A DNA stretch of 9,127 nt from Acidimicrobiaceae bacterium. GTDB taxonomy: Bacteria; Actinomycetota; Acidimicrobiia; Acidimicrobiales; Bog-793. Shown here one piece after another: positions 1 to 6,007 of this stretch. Numbering within the stretch: position 1 is the first letter of the stretch; the number at the start of each line of letters is the position of its first letter. The notes below the pieces were generated by a model. That model saw nothing but the letters and a program-made list of their open reading frames with translations. It did no database searches and was not told where the DNA came from. The stretch spans positions 1-9,127 of the forward strand of contig DAIDIA010000053.1 in NCBI GenBank assembly GCA_027459565.1. Reading direction: 5' to 3'. The position numbers and the translations under genes were made by a program.

Positions 1-1
1 G

Positions 2-187
2 GATGCGTTCCTCGAGAGCGATCTCGGAGTTCGCCGTGCGCTCGAGGGCCTCGGTTGTCGCGGTGACAGGCTGAGCGCGCGCGATTATGCAAAGGCATGG
101 CGGCCCTGGCGGGCCTATGGCCTGATGCATCTCTGGAACACGCATCAACAGGGCACGCCAAAGACGGTCCAGAAAGGGACGAAATGA
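2..187 (+). CDS. alkA: AlkA-type DNA-3-methyladenine glycosylase, C-terminal fragment (5' end outside window)
   Basis: This is the last 61 residues of a gene that enters from the left, read in frame 2 and ending in TGA at 185-187. The visible peptide starts DAFLESDLGVRRAL, followed by a segment ending AWRPWRAYGLMHLW. This is the characteristic end of the helix-hairpin-helix AlkA/DNA-3-methyladenine glycosylase II family: a 'D.F...DLG.R.AL' helix after the catalytic Asp region, then 'W.PWR.YA..HLW'. The enzyme excises N3- and N7-alkylated purines in base-excision repair in the cytoplasm. The catalytic Asp and hairpin are upstream of the window, so I cannot see whether this is a stand-alone AlkA or the C-terminal part of an Ada-AlkA fusion. 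The stop codon overlaps the start of the downstream alkyltransferase gene (ATGA), which supports a DNA-alkylation repair operon. Confidence 0.85.
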   Translation, partial: DAFLESDLGVRRALEGLGCRGDRLSARDYAKAWRPWRAYGLMHLWNTHQQGTPKTVQKGTK

Positions 188-801
188 AGAGCACTCCACA
201 ATCGAGAGTACGACGCCCGTCGCGTCGCCAGAGATTTGCCGTACCAAGAGAGGAGCGACTCTTCTCGAACGTCAAAACACCGGTTGGAGCAATGCTCGTC
301 GTGAGTGACGGAGCGAGTGTCGTCGAACTTCATCTCCCAGGGCGCAAATCATCCGGACAACTCCCCGCGCACTACCGCAGGGATGACCGGGTGCTCAGGC
401 CGGCGGCGGATGAGATCGCCGCGTACTTTGATGGAGACCTCACGGAGTTCACCGTCGCGCTCGCGCCTTCTGGCACCGACTTCCAGCGCTCGGTCTGGAA
501 CGCCCTCTGCGAGATCGAATACGGCACCGTCTCGACCTATGGCGAAGTCGCCGCGGCAGTCGATCGCCCGAGAGCTCCGCGGGCGGTCGGCATGGCCAAT
601 CACGTCAACCCGATCGCGCTCATTATCCCGTGTCACCGCGTCATCGGAGCGAACGGGACACTCACCGGATACGCGGGCGGCCTTGATCTCAAGAGGGCGC
701 TTCTGTCACACGAGGCGGCGGTTCGCGCCGGCGAGCGACCGGACTGGGGCCGAGAAACTCGACGCAAGGCGCCCGGTTCTTTGGCATCGAACCGAGCGTG
801 A
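184..801 (+). CDS. ogt: Methylated-DNA--[protein]-cysteine S-methyltransferase (Ogt/MGMT type)
   Basis: A suicide DNA-repair protein that transfers the alkyl group from O6-alkylguanine (or O4-alkylthymine) to its own cysteine. From ATG 184 it has 205 residues. The active site is visible as IIPCHRVIG, with acceptor Cys150. The DNA-binding winged helix lies at about 100-140 (FQRSVWNAL, YGTVSTYGEVA), with an Arg-finger-like RAVG at 134-137 and the Asn hinge in NHVNP at 140-143. The N-terminal alpha/beta domain is at about 26-90. An upstream in-frame ATG at 97 exists, but ATG 184 is preferred for two reasons: it overlaps the alkA stop as ATGA, and it follows AAGGGA (174-179) at 4 nt. The first 25 residues are rich in Arg/Lys and the last 25 are polar; both are extensions beyond the core. 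It lacks the Ada regulatory domain, so it is an Ogt-like enzyme coupled to AlkA. Confidence 0.95.
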   Translation: MKSTPQSRVRRPSRRQRFAVPREERLFSNVKTPVGAMLVVSDGASVVELHLPGRKSSGQLPAHYRRDDRVLRPAADEIAAYFDGDLTEFTVALAPSGTDFQRSVWNALCEIEYGTVSTYGEVAAAVDRPRAPRAVGMANHVNPIALIIPCHRVIGANGTLTGYAGGLDLKRALLSHEAAVRAGERPDWGRETRRKAPGSLASNRA

Positions 802-989
802 CCGGCGCAGCGCCGCGGGTGAGGTCGCATGCCAGACAGCCCTTGCGATATGGCAGCTATCCCACCGCGATGCATTTGAGCGCCCGAATGTTTCGTCGAA
901 ATCCCTTTGCGCCTTGGCCGCGGCACCCAATATCTCTCGGGTTCGCGTAACATCGCTACGCAACGGACCTCTGTCTAGGAGAATCGGTC
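802..989. other. Intergenic region between ogt and the BcrC-like gene
   Basis: About 190 bp without a convincing gene. Just after the ogt stop a 5-bp stem with a triloop (CGGCG-CAG-CGCCG, 803-815) could slow transcription, but no T-tract follows, so I do not call a terminator. TAACAT at 948-953 could be a -10 element for the downstream gene; no matching -35 stands out. A clear Shine-Dalgarno, AGGAG at 977-981, lies at the right end. Confidence 0.45.
977..981 (+). promoter_or_regulatory. Shine-Dalgarno AGGAG pointing to an ATC start codon
   Basis: AGGAG at 977-981 is followed after 8 nt by ATC (990-992) in the frame of the phosphatase gene. No ATG, GTG or TTG occurs in this frame between the stop at 948-950 and GTG 1029. 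GTG 1029 itself has no Shine-Dalgarno-like sequence in front of it. The ribosome-binding site therefore decides in favour of the unusual start. Confidence 0.55.
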
Positions 990-1637
990 ATCGATAAGCG
1001 CTGGTTCCTTGATATCAATCGCTTCGCGGTGCAGACGCCATGGGCACACTCGGTGATGAAGTTCCTCGCGGTCTACGGCGTGGGGATATTCGCTGTGCTC
1101 GTGCTGCTCGCGTGGCGCTCCGCACGCCAGAGTCCAAACGCGCCAAGGGCAGTCGCCGCCACCGCCTGGGCAGCCATCGGGACCGTCGCAGCGGTTGGCA
1201 TCAACCAGATCATCGTCGCCAACGTGCATCGCGCCCGGCCCTACGCGGTGCTGTCGGGTATCGAGACCCTCGTTGCCCGGACGCACGATCCATCCTTTCC
1301 CTCAGACCACGCGCTGACCGCGGGCGCGGCTACCGCGGGACTCTGGATCATTGCGCACTACACAGCGAGGACGGTTCGGGTACTCGCGATCATCGCCAGC
1401 CTGCTCTCATTGCTCGTTGCCTTCGCGCGCGTCTACGTCGGAGCGCACTACCCGAGTGACGTGGCAGTCGGCCTCGCGATCGGCGCTGCAATCATGATCA
1501 TCGGATGGCTTCTCTTGGGCGGTATCTTGTCCTTCGTCGCGAAGGTCATCGGAAAGATCCCGATGCTGCGATGGATCATCAGCGCGTCAGACGGACCATA
1601 CCGAAGGCGGGCGATGCTGACACCGCCCCTGGATTGA
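990..1637 (+). CDS. bcrC: BcrC-like PAP2-superfamily undecaprenyl-diphosphate phosphatase
   Basis: Integral membrane phosphatase expected to dephosphorylate undecaprenyl diphosphate to recycle the peptidoglycan lipid carrier. It may give bacitracin tolerance, as BcrC does. Counted from ATC 990 it has 215 residues. The PAP2 catalytic motifs are all present: RARPY (RP at 83-84), SFPSDH (102-107) and ARVYVGAHYPSD (Arg147, His153, Asp157). The lysine of the classical K-x6-RP motif is absent, as I recall for B. subtilis BcrC. Membrane segments lie at about 28-43, 57-77, 109-125, 129-145 and 160-183. The usual call would be GTG 1029 (202 residues), but the 13 residues before it (DKRWFLDINRFA plus the initiator) align without gaps with the start of BcrC (MNYEIFKAIHGLS), and only the ATC has a Shine-Dalgarno. 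A point error in the assembly (ATG to ATC) is the alternative. Confidence 0.88.
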   Translation: MDKRWFLDINRFAVQTPWAHSVMKFLAVYGVGIFAVLVLLAWRSARQSPNAPRAVAATAWAAIGTVAAVGINQIIVANVHRARPYAVLSGIETLVARTHDPSFPSDHALTAGAATAGLWIIAHYTARTVRVLAIIASLLSLLVAFARVYVGAHYPSDVAVGLAIGAAIMIIGWLLLGGILSFVAKVIGKIPMLRWIISASDGPYRRRAMLTPPLD

Positions 1638-1710
1638 TCGTCGACGGAGCGCACTGACCGAATGTGCCCGTGCCCTCAACAGCAGAGTCCCCTTTCACGG
1701 TTTGAGAGTC

Positions 1711-2385
1711 TCAGGAGGTGAGTCTGGCTGTCGCGAGGGTAACTCCCGCGGCGTCGACGAGGCTGGCGGAACGGACGTGCGATGAACTGTCCTTGAGTGG
1801 CACGCCCCAGGCACCGTGACCTTGAATCAGGTCGAACCTGCCGACCGTCGCGACGTTTCCGCTGGTAGACGTGACCTCGCACCATACCGTCCCCGACCAG
1901 TTCGCGTCCCCGACGCTCATGAACATCCATGCAGGACTTCCACTCGCAAGGTACACATATCCGATCGCACGACCTCCCGATACGAGCCTCGCCTCCGTGA
2001 GGTTCGCGGATTGACTAGCGGGACCACCGCTCGTGTGACCTGTTGCTATGACGCCGATACCGAACCCGAACAGAACTGCCACCGCCGCAGCGGCGGCCAT
2101 CGCGGCGAGCCTGATTCGACGTCGCCGCAAGCTGACCGAACGCTCACCCAGCCTTTTCGCGAGGCGCGACTCAAAACCGAGCGGCGGATCGATCTCGGGA
2201 GCGAGGGCGAGCAAAGCGTCGGCGACGAGGACATCCTCCTCAAGTTGGGCCGAGCACTTCGAACACGTTTGAAGGTGCTCAAGCATCTCGGCGCGCCGGC
2301 GACCTGATACGAGCCGGAGCGCAAACTCGCTCAAATCCTCGCGAATGGCCGCGCAGGCCTTCGGATCAATCTGATCGGTGCTCAT
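1711..2385 (-). CDS. Membrane anti-sigma factor with ZAS zinc-binding domain (RskA-like)
   Basis: A 224-residue regulator that should bind and inhibit the ECF sigma factor encoded just upstream. The cytoplasmic N-terminus has the zinc-associated anti-sigma signature: Cys11, then His37-x3-Cys41-x2-Cys44 (EHLQTCSKC). A basic stretch (RRRRIR, 87-92) precedes one membrane helix at about 93-115. The extracytoplasmic domain (about 120-224) resembles the C-terminal domain of anti-sigma-K factors: aromatic/Gly motifs, GAWGVPL near 191-197, and a closing strand ending LVDAAGVTLATARL. The start ATG overlaps the sigma stop as ATGA. A Shine-Dalgarno, GGAGG (2394-2390 on the - strand), lies inside the end of the sigma gene, so the two proteins are made together. 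The signal is presumably sensed by the outer domain and relayed by proteolysis; that is inferred from the family. Confidence 0.88.
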   Translation of the reverse strand: MSTDQIDPKACAAIREDLSEFALRLVSGRRRAEMLEHLQTCSKCSAQLEEDVLVADALLALAPEIDPPLGFESRLAKRLGERSVSLRRRRIRLAAMAAAAAVAVLFGFGIGVIATGHTSGGPASQSANLTEARLVSGGRAIGYVYLASGSPAWMFMSVGDANWSGTVWCEVTSTSGNVATVGRFDLIQGHGAWGVPLKDSSSHVRSASLVDAAGVTLATARLTS

Positions 2386-2963
2386 TGAACCTCCAGTCTC
2401 GTCATATTCGTGCGAAGTCGCGCCATTCCGAGACGCAGACGACTCTTCGCCGTACCGAGGGGAATTGATTCAAGCTCCGCGATCTCTGCGGCCGTACGGC
2501 CATACATCGTGGCGAGCACTACGGACCGTCGCTGCTCGAGCGGAAGTGTTGCAAGAGCAGCCCTCGCCCGTCGCGCATCTTCATCGACAAGTGCAGCCTC
2601 TTCGGGAAGTCGATACCCGCTCACGAGCTCGAAGAAGACCCGATCTTCTGATGGAATCGGAATGGCGCGTCGCACCCGGAGGGAGTCAATCGCGAGATTC
2701 CGTGTGATCGTGAGGGCCCAGGTTGCGACGCTTCCGCGACGCTCGTCATAGATCGACGCGTGTCGAAAGATCCGGAGAAAGGCCTCCTGAGCGATGTCCT
2801 CTGCGATCCCTGAATCCCCCACAAGTGTCACCGCGAGGCCGAAAAGGCGCCGCTGAAACCGCCGGACAAAGGCGACGACGGCCTGTTGATCTCCATCGGC
2901 CAGCGCGCCGAGCAGCGCCTCGTCTGAGACCTCGCCAGCACTCTGTGTCGAAATTCTGCCCAT
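2382..2963 (-). CDS. ECF-type RNA polymerase sigma factor (sigma-70 family, SigK-like)
   Basis: An alternative sigma factor of 193 residues with the minimal ECF layout. Region 2 spans about 30-98, with the -10 recognition segment DIAQEAFLRIFRHA (near 57-70) and the promoter-melting part TWALTITRNLAIDSLR. A short linker follows. Region 4 spans about 130-188, with the helix-turn-helix YGRTAAEIAELESIPLGTAK (near 154-173) and SRLRLGMARLR. There is no region 1.1 or 3. The start is ATG 2963, with GTG 2966 directly before it also possible; AAGGGA sits 8 and 5 nt upstream, respectively. The downstream anti-sigma gene overlaps by 4 nt. I compare it with the SigK-like group because of its RskA-like partner, but cannot assign an ECF group by eye. 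It probably controls its own operon through the divergent intergenic region. Confidence 0.93.
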   Translation of the reverse strand: MGRISTQSAGEVSDEALLGALADGDQQAVVAFVRRFQRRLFGLAVTLVGDSGIAEDIAQEAFLRIFRHASIYDERRGSVATWALTITRNLAIDSLRVRRAIPIPSEDRVFFELVSGYRLPEEAALVDEDARRARAALATLPLEQRRSVVLATMYGRTAAEIAELESIPLGTAKSRLRLGMARLRTNMTRLEVQ

Positions 2964-3132
2964 CACATCGATCCCTTCGACGGGTATACGGGCGATAACG
3001 GCAAATGGATCACCGCATCTTCAGAGGACTCGTGCACCCCAAGGGTACGCCGCTCAATTCAATCAGTCAGAGCCTTGACCCGTTCCGTGATCTTTGCCAA
3101 GGTGTTGGGACCCGAAACGATTGGACGACATT
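2964..3132. promoter_or_regulatory. Divergent regulatory region between ECF sigma operon and secreted-protein gene
   Basis: This 169-bp stretch must hold the promoters of both the sigma/anti-sigma pair (leftward) and the small secreted protein (rightward). Two facing copies of one element are visible: GTGATC-CA-TTTGCC on the - strand (3013-3000) and GTGATCTTTGCC on the + strand (3087-3098). They differ only by a 2-nt insertion and end 36 and 34 nt before the respective start codons. On the - strand a CGTATA (2989-2984) lies 17 nt after GTGATC, a possible ECF-type -10 region. On the + strand TTGACC (3075-3080) resembles a housekeeping -35 box, but no good -10 follows. Confidence 0.45.
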
Positions 3133-3417
3133 ATGCGACGCACGCTTGTGGCAGGACTCTTTGCAACGACGCTGTTGGCCACAACCGCTGGCCCCGCAAT
3201 CGCCAGCGACCTCTACGGCCAGATGCCAGGCGCCACACGTTCGATGTCCAATACCCCCTGCGCGGGACACGGATCGTTCGGTGCGTTTGGAAAGACCTAC
3301 AACTTCGGCGCGGGAATCGTCAACCTGCCGGGGTATCCGACCGGACCAAATGGTGTGGGGGCAAGCGGTACGGCGACCGGCGCCAACAACTCCGGACTGT
3401 GTGGCAACGCCCAGTAA
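3133..3417 (+). CDS. Small secreted glycine-rich protein of unknown function
   Basis: I do not recognise this family. The 94-residue product has a textbook Sec signal peptide: MRR, a hydrophobic core LVAGLFATTLLATTAG, and the cleavage motif AIA-S after residue 24. The mature part of about 70 residues is rich in Gly, Ala, Asn and Thr, has almost no charge, and has two cysteines (43 and 90) that could form a disulfide. Its segments FGKTYNFGAGIV and VGASGTATGANNSG suggest a beta-rich or cell-surface protein. A TTG 13 codons upstream (3094) keeps the frame, but ATG 3133 puts the signal peptide at the N-terminus and is preferred. The Shine-Dalgarno is poor (GGA at 3123-3125). It is divergent from the ECF sigma operon and shares an upstream element with it, so it is a plausible target of that sigma factor. 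Confidence 0.72.
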   Translation: MRRTLVAGLFATTLLATTAGPAIASDLYGQMPGATRSMSNTPCAGHGSFGAFGKTYNFGAGIVNLPGYPTGPNGVGASGTATGANNSGLCGNAQ

Positions 3418-3576
3418 CGCCTGCCGCAGTTTGGCGCATTGCGTCGCCGTGGCGTTTTATGCCAGACAATGGCGCCTCCACACCTAGGTCTACGCGCGGA
3501 GTCGCGCAGTCGTTGATGAGATAGTGCCGAGCAATCCCCCACGATCGGGCAACGTCTCCTATCGACCGAAGTGTTC
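3418..3576. other. Convergent intergenic region without a clear gene
   Basis: Lies between the ends of the secreted-protein gene and the membrane-methyltransferase gene. A short stem, GCGCG-GAGT-CGCGC (3494-3507), could form. No T-tract follows on either strand, so I cannot name a terminator, although convergent transcription makes one likely. Confidence 0.35.
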
Positions 3577-4236
3577 CTACCAGACACCCGGAAGCAGGCG
3601 CCATGGCACCTGGGCGCGGAACGCGCCGTAACTCCCATTGGCCATGAGCAGACGCTCTTCGACCAATGCGCGCCCGACATTGCAGCTCATGGCGAACGAA
3701 AAAACAAGTGCGTTGCGCACGGAGATGCTCTGCAGGAGATATCCAAACTGCAGCAGGAAATATGAGGCATAAATAGGGTGACGGACAAGGGAGTACGGGC
3801 CACGTCGCACGAGCCCGCGGTCTGCAGCGGCAAATCCAAAGGAACGGCCCAGGAATGCAAGGGACAAAATGCAGATTGCGAGGCCAAGGAGCTGCAGCAA
3901 AAGCCCTGCGTCAATCCCCCATTGGGGATGCGCGCCAACGGGCCGAAAGAGCACCCCTGCAAACGTTCCGCCGAAGGCAAGCAGCCAGTCATTCCACCGA
4001 TGGCTCGTCGCGTGCGCCCGGCGTCGGATGAGATATGCGATCACAATCCAGGTCTGTTCGACCAAGAGGACTGCACCGATCGGGCGATGCGTCTCCAGGT
4101 AGTTTCTGAAGGTGACCTGCGCAAACAACGCCGCGCCGGCAGCCCCGCAGAGGTTGGTCGAGATGACGACGAGCCGGCGAACCGAGGCGCCCTGAAATAC
4201 ACGGGCCACGCGAGAGCTCTGCACAATTCGCCGCAT
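3577..4236 (-). CDS. ICMT/PEMT-family integral membrane methyltransferase
   Basis: A 219-residue polytopic protein of the isoprenylcysteine carboxyl methyltransferase / phospholipid N-methyltransferase superfamily, which uses S-adenosylmethionine to methylate lipophilic substrates in the membrane. The C-terminal catalytic block is clear: GPYSLVRHPIYASY (147-160, with the RHP SAM-binding motif at 152-154), a hydrophobic helix, VEERLL with Glu193-Glu194, then YGAF and a terminal PGVW. Membrane segments lie at about 20-40, 52-70, 84-98, 108-130 and 158-185. The start is uncertain. The frame is open to GTG 4335, overlapping the DoxX gene, but that extension is hydrophilic and partly encoded by a perfect hairpin. 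ATG 4236 or GTG 4248 fits the family length better, though neither has a well-spaced Shine-Dalgarno. It is the last gene of the hydroxylase-DoxX cluster; the substrate is unknown. Confidence 0.82.
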   Translation of the reverse strand: MRRIVQSSRVARVFQGASVRRLVVISTNLCGAAGAALFAQVTFRNYLETHRPIGAVLLVEQTWIVIAYLIRRRAHATSHRWNDWLLAFGGTFAGVLFRPVGAHPQWGIDAGLLLQLLGLAICILSLAFLGRSFGFAAADRGLVRRGPYSLVRHPIYASYFLLQFGYLLQSISVRNALVFSFAMSCNVGRALVEERLLMANGSYGAFRAQVPWRLLPGVW

Positions 4237-4278
4237 CTCCGATCGCACGACGCAAGGCTCAAACAAGTGCGTGAGCGA

Positions 4279-4310
4279 TCGATCTCGGACCTCGCGAAGT
4301 CCGAGATCGA
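4279..4310 (-). repeat. Perfect 12-bp inverted repeat (hairpin) between DoxX and methyltransferase genes
   Basis: TCGATCTCGGAC at 4279-4290 is followed by an 8-nt loop and its exact reverse complement at 4299-4310. It begins 9 nt past the DoxX stop and ends about 43 nt before the likely methyltransferase start. No U-tract follows on the - strand, so it is not a standard intrinsic terminator. It may act as a transcript-end stabiliser, an attenuator or a protein-binding dyad. Confidence 0.7.
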
Positions 4311-4319
4311 GGCCGCCAA

Positions 4320-4847
4320 TTAGCTGGCGGGCCACTTGTCCGTCGCCTCGAGTCGCCTGCCGATGATCGCGTCGACGCTGAACCGACCCGCTCCGACCAA
4401 CGCCACCGTCAGGGCGAGCACGCCTATCGCAATATTCAGCTCATAGCCAGGGTGCAACGACGCGGAATTGAAACCACTCACCCACGTGACGGTAATCATC
4501 GCCATCACCATGTCACCAAACAGCGCAAGCCCAACAAACCGCGATATGAAACCGAACGCCAGAGCAATCCCACCTCCAAGCTCCATCACTCCTCCGAACA
4601 CTGCGAAGAATCCGCCAGGGTTGAGGTGGGCAGTCTCGGAGAAGAATACGGCAGTCTGATGGATACCCGGACCGTTGAATGCTCCAAAGAGCTTTCCCGC
4701 CCCGTAGTAGATGAAAATCCACGCCAGAACGACGCGGATCGCCAAGAGCGCAAGGTCGAATGAGAGATCCGCACGCCGGATACCGAGACAGGCCATCATC
4801 AGGACGCGAGTCCGTCGCCGCTTGATCGGCTGCGAGACAGACTCCAT
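4320..4847 (-). CDS. DoxX family membrane protein
   Basis: A 175-residue member of the DoxX/DoxD superfamily of four-helix membrane proteins. The family includes a subunit of archaeal thiosulfate:quinone oxidoreductase and actinobacterial redox-associated membrane proteins. The helices lie at about 29-50 (ALLAIRVVLAWIFIYYGAGK), 78-100, 102-122 and 136-154. Family features are visible: GAGKLFGAF near 49-57, VMELGGGIALAFGF near 87-100, and PGYELNIAIGVLAL near 133-146. The frame is open further upstream into the hydroxylase gene, but ATG 4847 starts 4 nt after the hydroxylase stop and gives the normal length. GGTGAT, which includes that stop, can act as its Shine-Dalgarno, implying translational coupling. 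It may pass electrons between quinol and the neighbouring hydroxylase; that is inference from family and context. Confidence 0.87.
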   Translation of the reverse strand: MESVSQPIKRRRTRVLMMACLGIRRADLSFDLALLAIRVVLAWIFIYYGAGKLFGAFNGPGIHQTAVFFSETAHLNPGGFFAVFGGVMELGGGIALAFGFISRFVGLALFGDMVMAMITVTWVSGFNSASLHPGYELNIAIGVLALTVALVGAGRFSVDAIIGRRLEATDKWPAS

Positions 4848-4851
4848 CAGA

Positions 4852-5979
4852 TCACCGCGATCCCTCTGCGGCCCCGGGCTCGACCGCCGAACGAGAATCC
4901 CGGTCGCCCGCGCGCTGATCACGCTCTTCGAACCAGCGAAGAGCGGGGTTACGAATCGACGGGGGTTTGAAACTGACCTCCGTCGGCCGAAACGGAGCCA
5001 TGAGCTGGATAGCAAATACACGGAGCAGATTCGGTCGCGTGCCCATCTGTTCGACGATCAGGGGACGTCCCGGGAGACCGGTGTCAATTCGGATCGTCTC
5101 AGATGTCGGAAACACCGCGCGGTGAAAAAGTTGATCCCAGACTGTCAATGCGAAGCCAAGATTGACATCCTGGGGTCCCACGAGCCGGTGGTGAATCCGG
5201 TGATAGTTCGGGCTGACGAGTATACGCCCGAGAAATCCGAATCCCAGATTGGTATTCGAGTGCGCGAAGGCGACAATGCATCCGTAACCGACGAGAAGAG
5301 CAGTTGGCAACGCGCCATTGGAGACAAGCATGACTCCCGGAATCAATGCGAGGAGATAGGAGACGTGAATGAGCGGGTGCGTGCGAAATACCGTCAGGAC
5401 GTTCAAATCCTCCTGAGAGTGATGCAGTTCGTGAAAACGCCAAAGCATCTGGATGCGGTGATTTGCAAGATGAACGTACCAATTGCAGCCATCCATCACC
5501 ACGAAGATCGCCACGATCACCACCCAGCGCGGCACGATGCCGATTCTCGGGATGATGATCCACGGGAACATCTTGGTGACGATCGCCGAAAAAGAGAGCG
5601 TGAGAGCCGTCACGAGTGGCAGGACGATCACTGCGTTGAACACGGCGTAGAGGAGATCTTGCCGGTACCCGCGGGCGAAACGCGGTCTGATTTGGGCCGG
5701 GCGCAACCGCTCGACGACAAGAATCATCCCGATGACCACGAGCGAGATCGGGCCGACAACGACAACTCGAAGACTCTTCCACGAGCCGACGAATCCCTCA
5801 CCACCCCAGCGGTTGGTCCAACCTATGGCGACAAGGGCTGTTGCCAGCGCGGCGACAACGAGCGCCGGAATGTATACGCGCTCCGTGACCGCGGGCCAAG
5901 CCCACTCCTCGCTCTGGCGCGTTGATCCGATCGCTGCCTCCGCCTGAGGAGGGGCGGCAGTCGCTAGCGCGGGTGACAT
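4852..5979 (-). CDS. Fatty acid hydroxylase / sterol desaturase family membrane di-iron oxygenase
   Basis: A 375-residue membrane protein of the FA_hydroxylase family, whose members hydroxylate or desaturate lipids, sterols or carotenoids with a histidine-bound di-iron centre and O2. The eight-histidine signature is complete: HLANH (170, 174), HELHH (183, 186, 187) and YHRIHH (260, 263, 264), with an additional His at 240 in AFAHSNTN. The context MDGCNWYVH, LWRFHELHHSQ and VSPNYHRIHH is typical. The usual HRxxH first box has Leu in place of Arg. Membrane segments lie at about 33-53, 70-90, 108-132, 151-168, 203-220 and 226-240. ATG 5979 has AGGGGG (5990-5985) 5 nt upstream. The last 30 residues are polar. 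It heads a tight run with DoxX and the membrane methyltransferase, so a hydroxylated and then methylated lipid is a reasonable guess. The substrate cannot be read from the sequence. Confidence 0.92.
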   Translation of the reverse strand: MSPALATAAPPQAEAAIGSTRQSEEWAWPAVTERVYIPALVVAALATALVAIGWTNRWGGEGFVGSWKSLRVVVVGPISLVVIGMILVVERLRPAQIRPRFARGYRQDLLYAVFNAVIVLPLVTALTLSFSAIVTKMFPWIIIPRIGIVPRWVVIVAIFVVMDGCNWYVHLANHRIQMLWRFHELHHSQEDLNVLTVFRTHPLIHVSYLLALIPGVMLVSNGALPTALLVGYGCIVAFAHSNTNLGFGFLGRILVSPNYHRIHHRLVGPQDVNLGFALTVWDQLFHRAVFPTSETIRIDTGLPGRPLIVEQMGTRPNLLRVFAIQLMAPFRPTEVSFKPPSIRNPALRWFEERDQRAGDRDSRSAVEPGAAEGSR

Positions 5980-6007
5980 CCGAACCCCCTCGAATCGGTG
6001 ACCCGCA

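Noticed and set aside
305..997. 230-codon + strand frame overlapping ogt
   Set aside because: It is out of frame with the alkyltransferase, highly Arg/Ser rich, and without any motif.
1200..1250. Apparent loss of the PAP2 motif-1 lysine in the phosphatase
   Set aside because: BcrC-type enzymes naturally lack this Lys, so it does not indicate an inactive protein.
3005..3487. Two + strand frames overlapping the small secreted protein
   Set aside because: Neither has a signal peptide or domain, and only the frame starting at 3133 gives a coherent exported protein. They also cross the likely promoter region.
3418..3576. Possible intrinsic terminators among several 4-5 bp stems
   Set aside because: The stems are short, loops vary, and no T-tract follows; similar stems are expected by chance in G+C-rich DNA.
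4711..5925. 404-codon open frame on the + strand opposite the hydroxylase and DoxX genes
   Set aside because: Its product is a charged, low-complexity string with no recognisable domain, and it lies antisense to two clearly conserved membrane protein genes. It is a codon-bias shadow.
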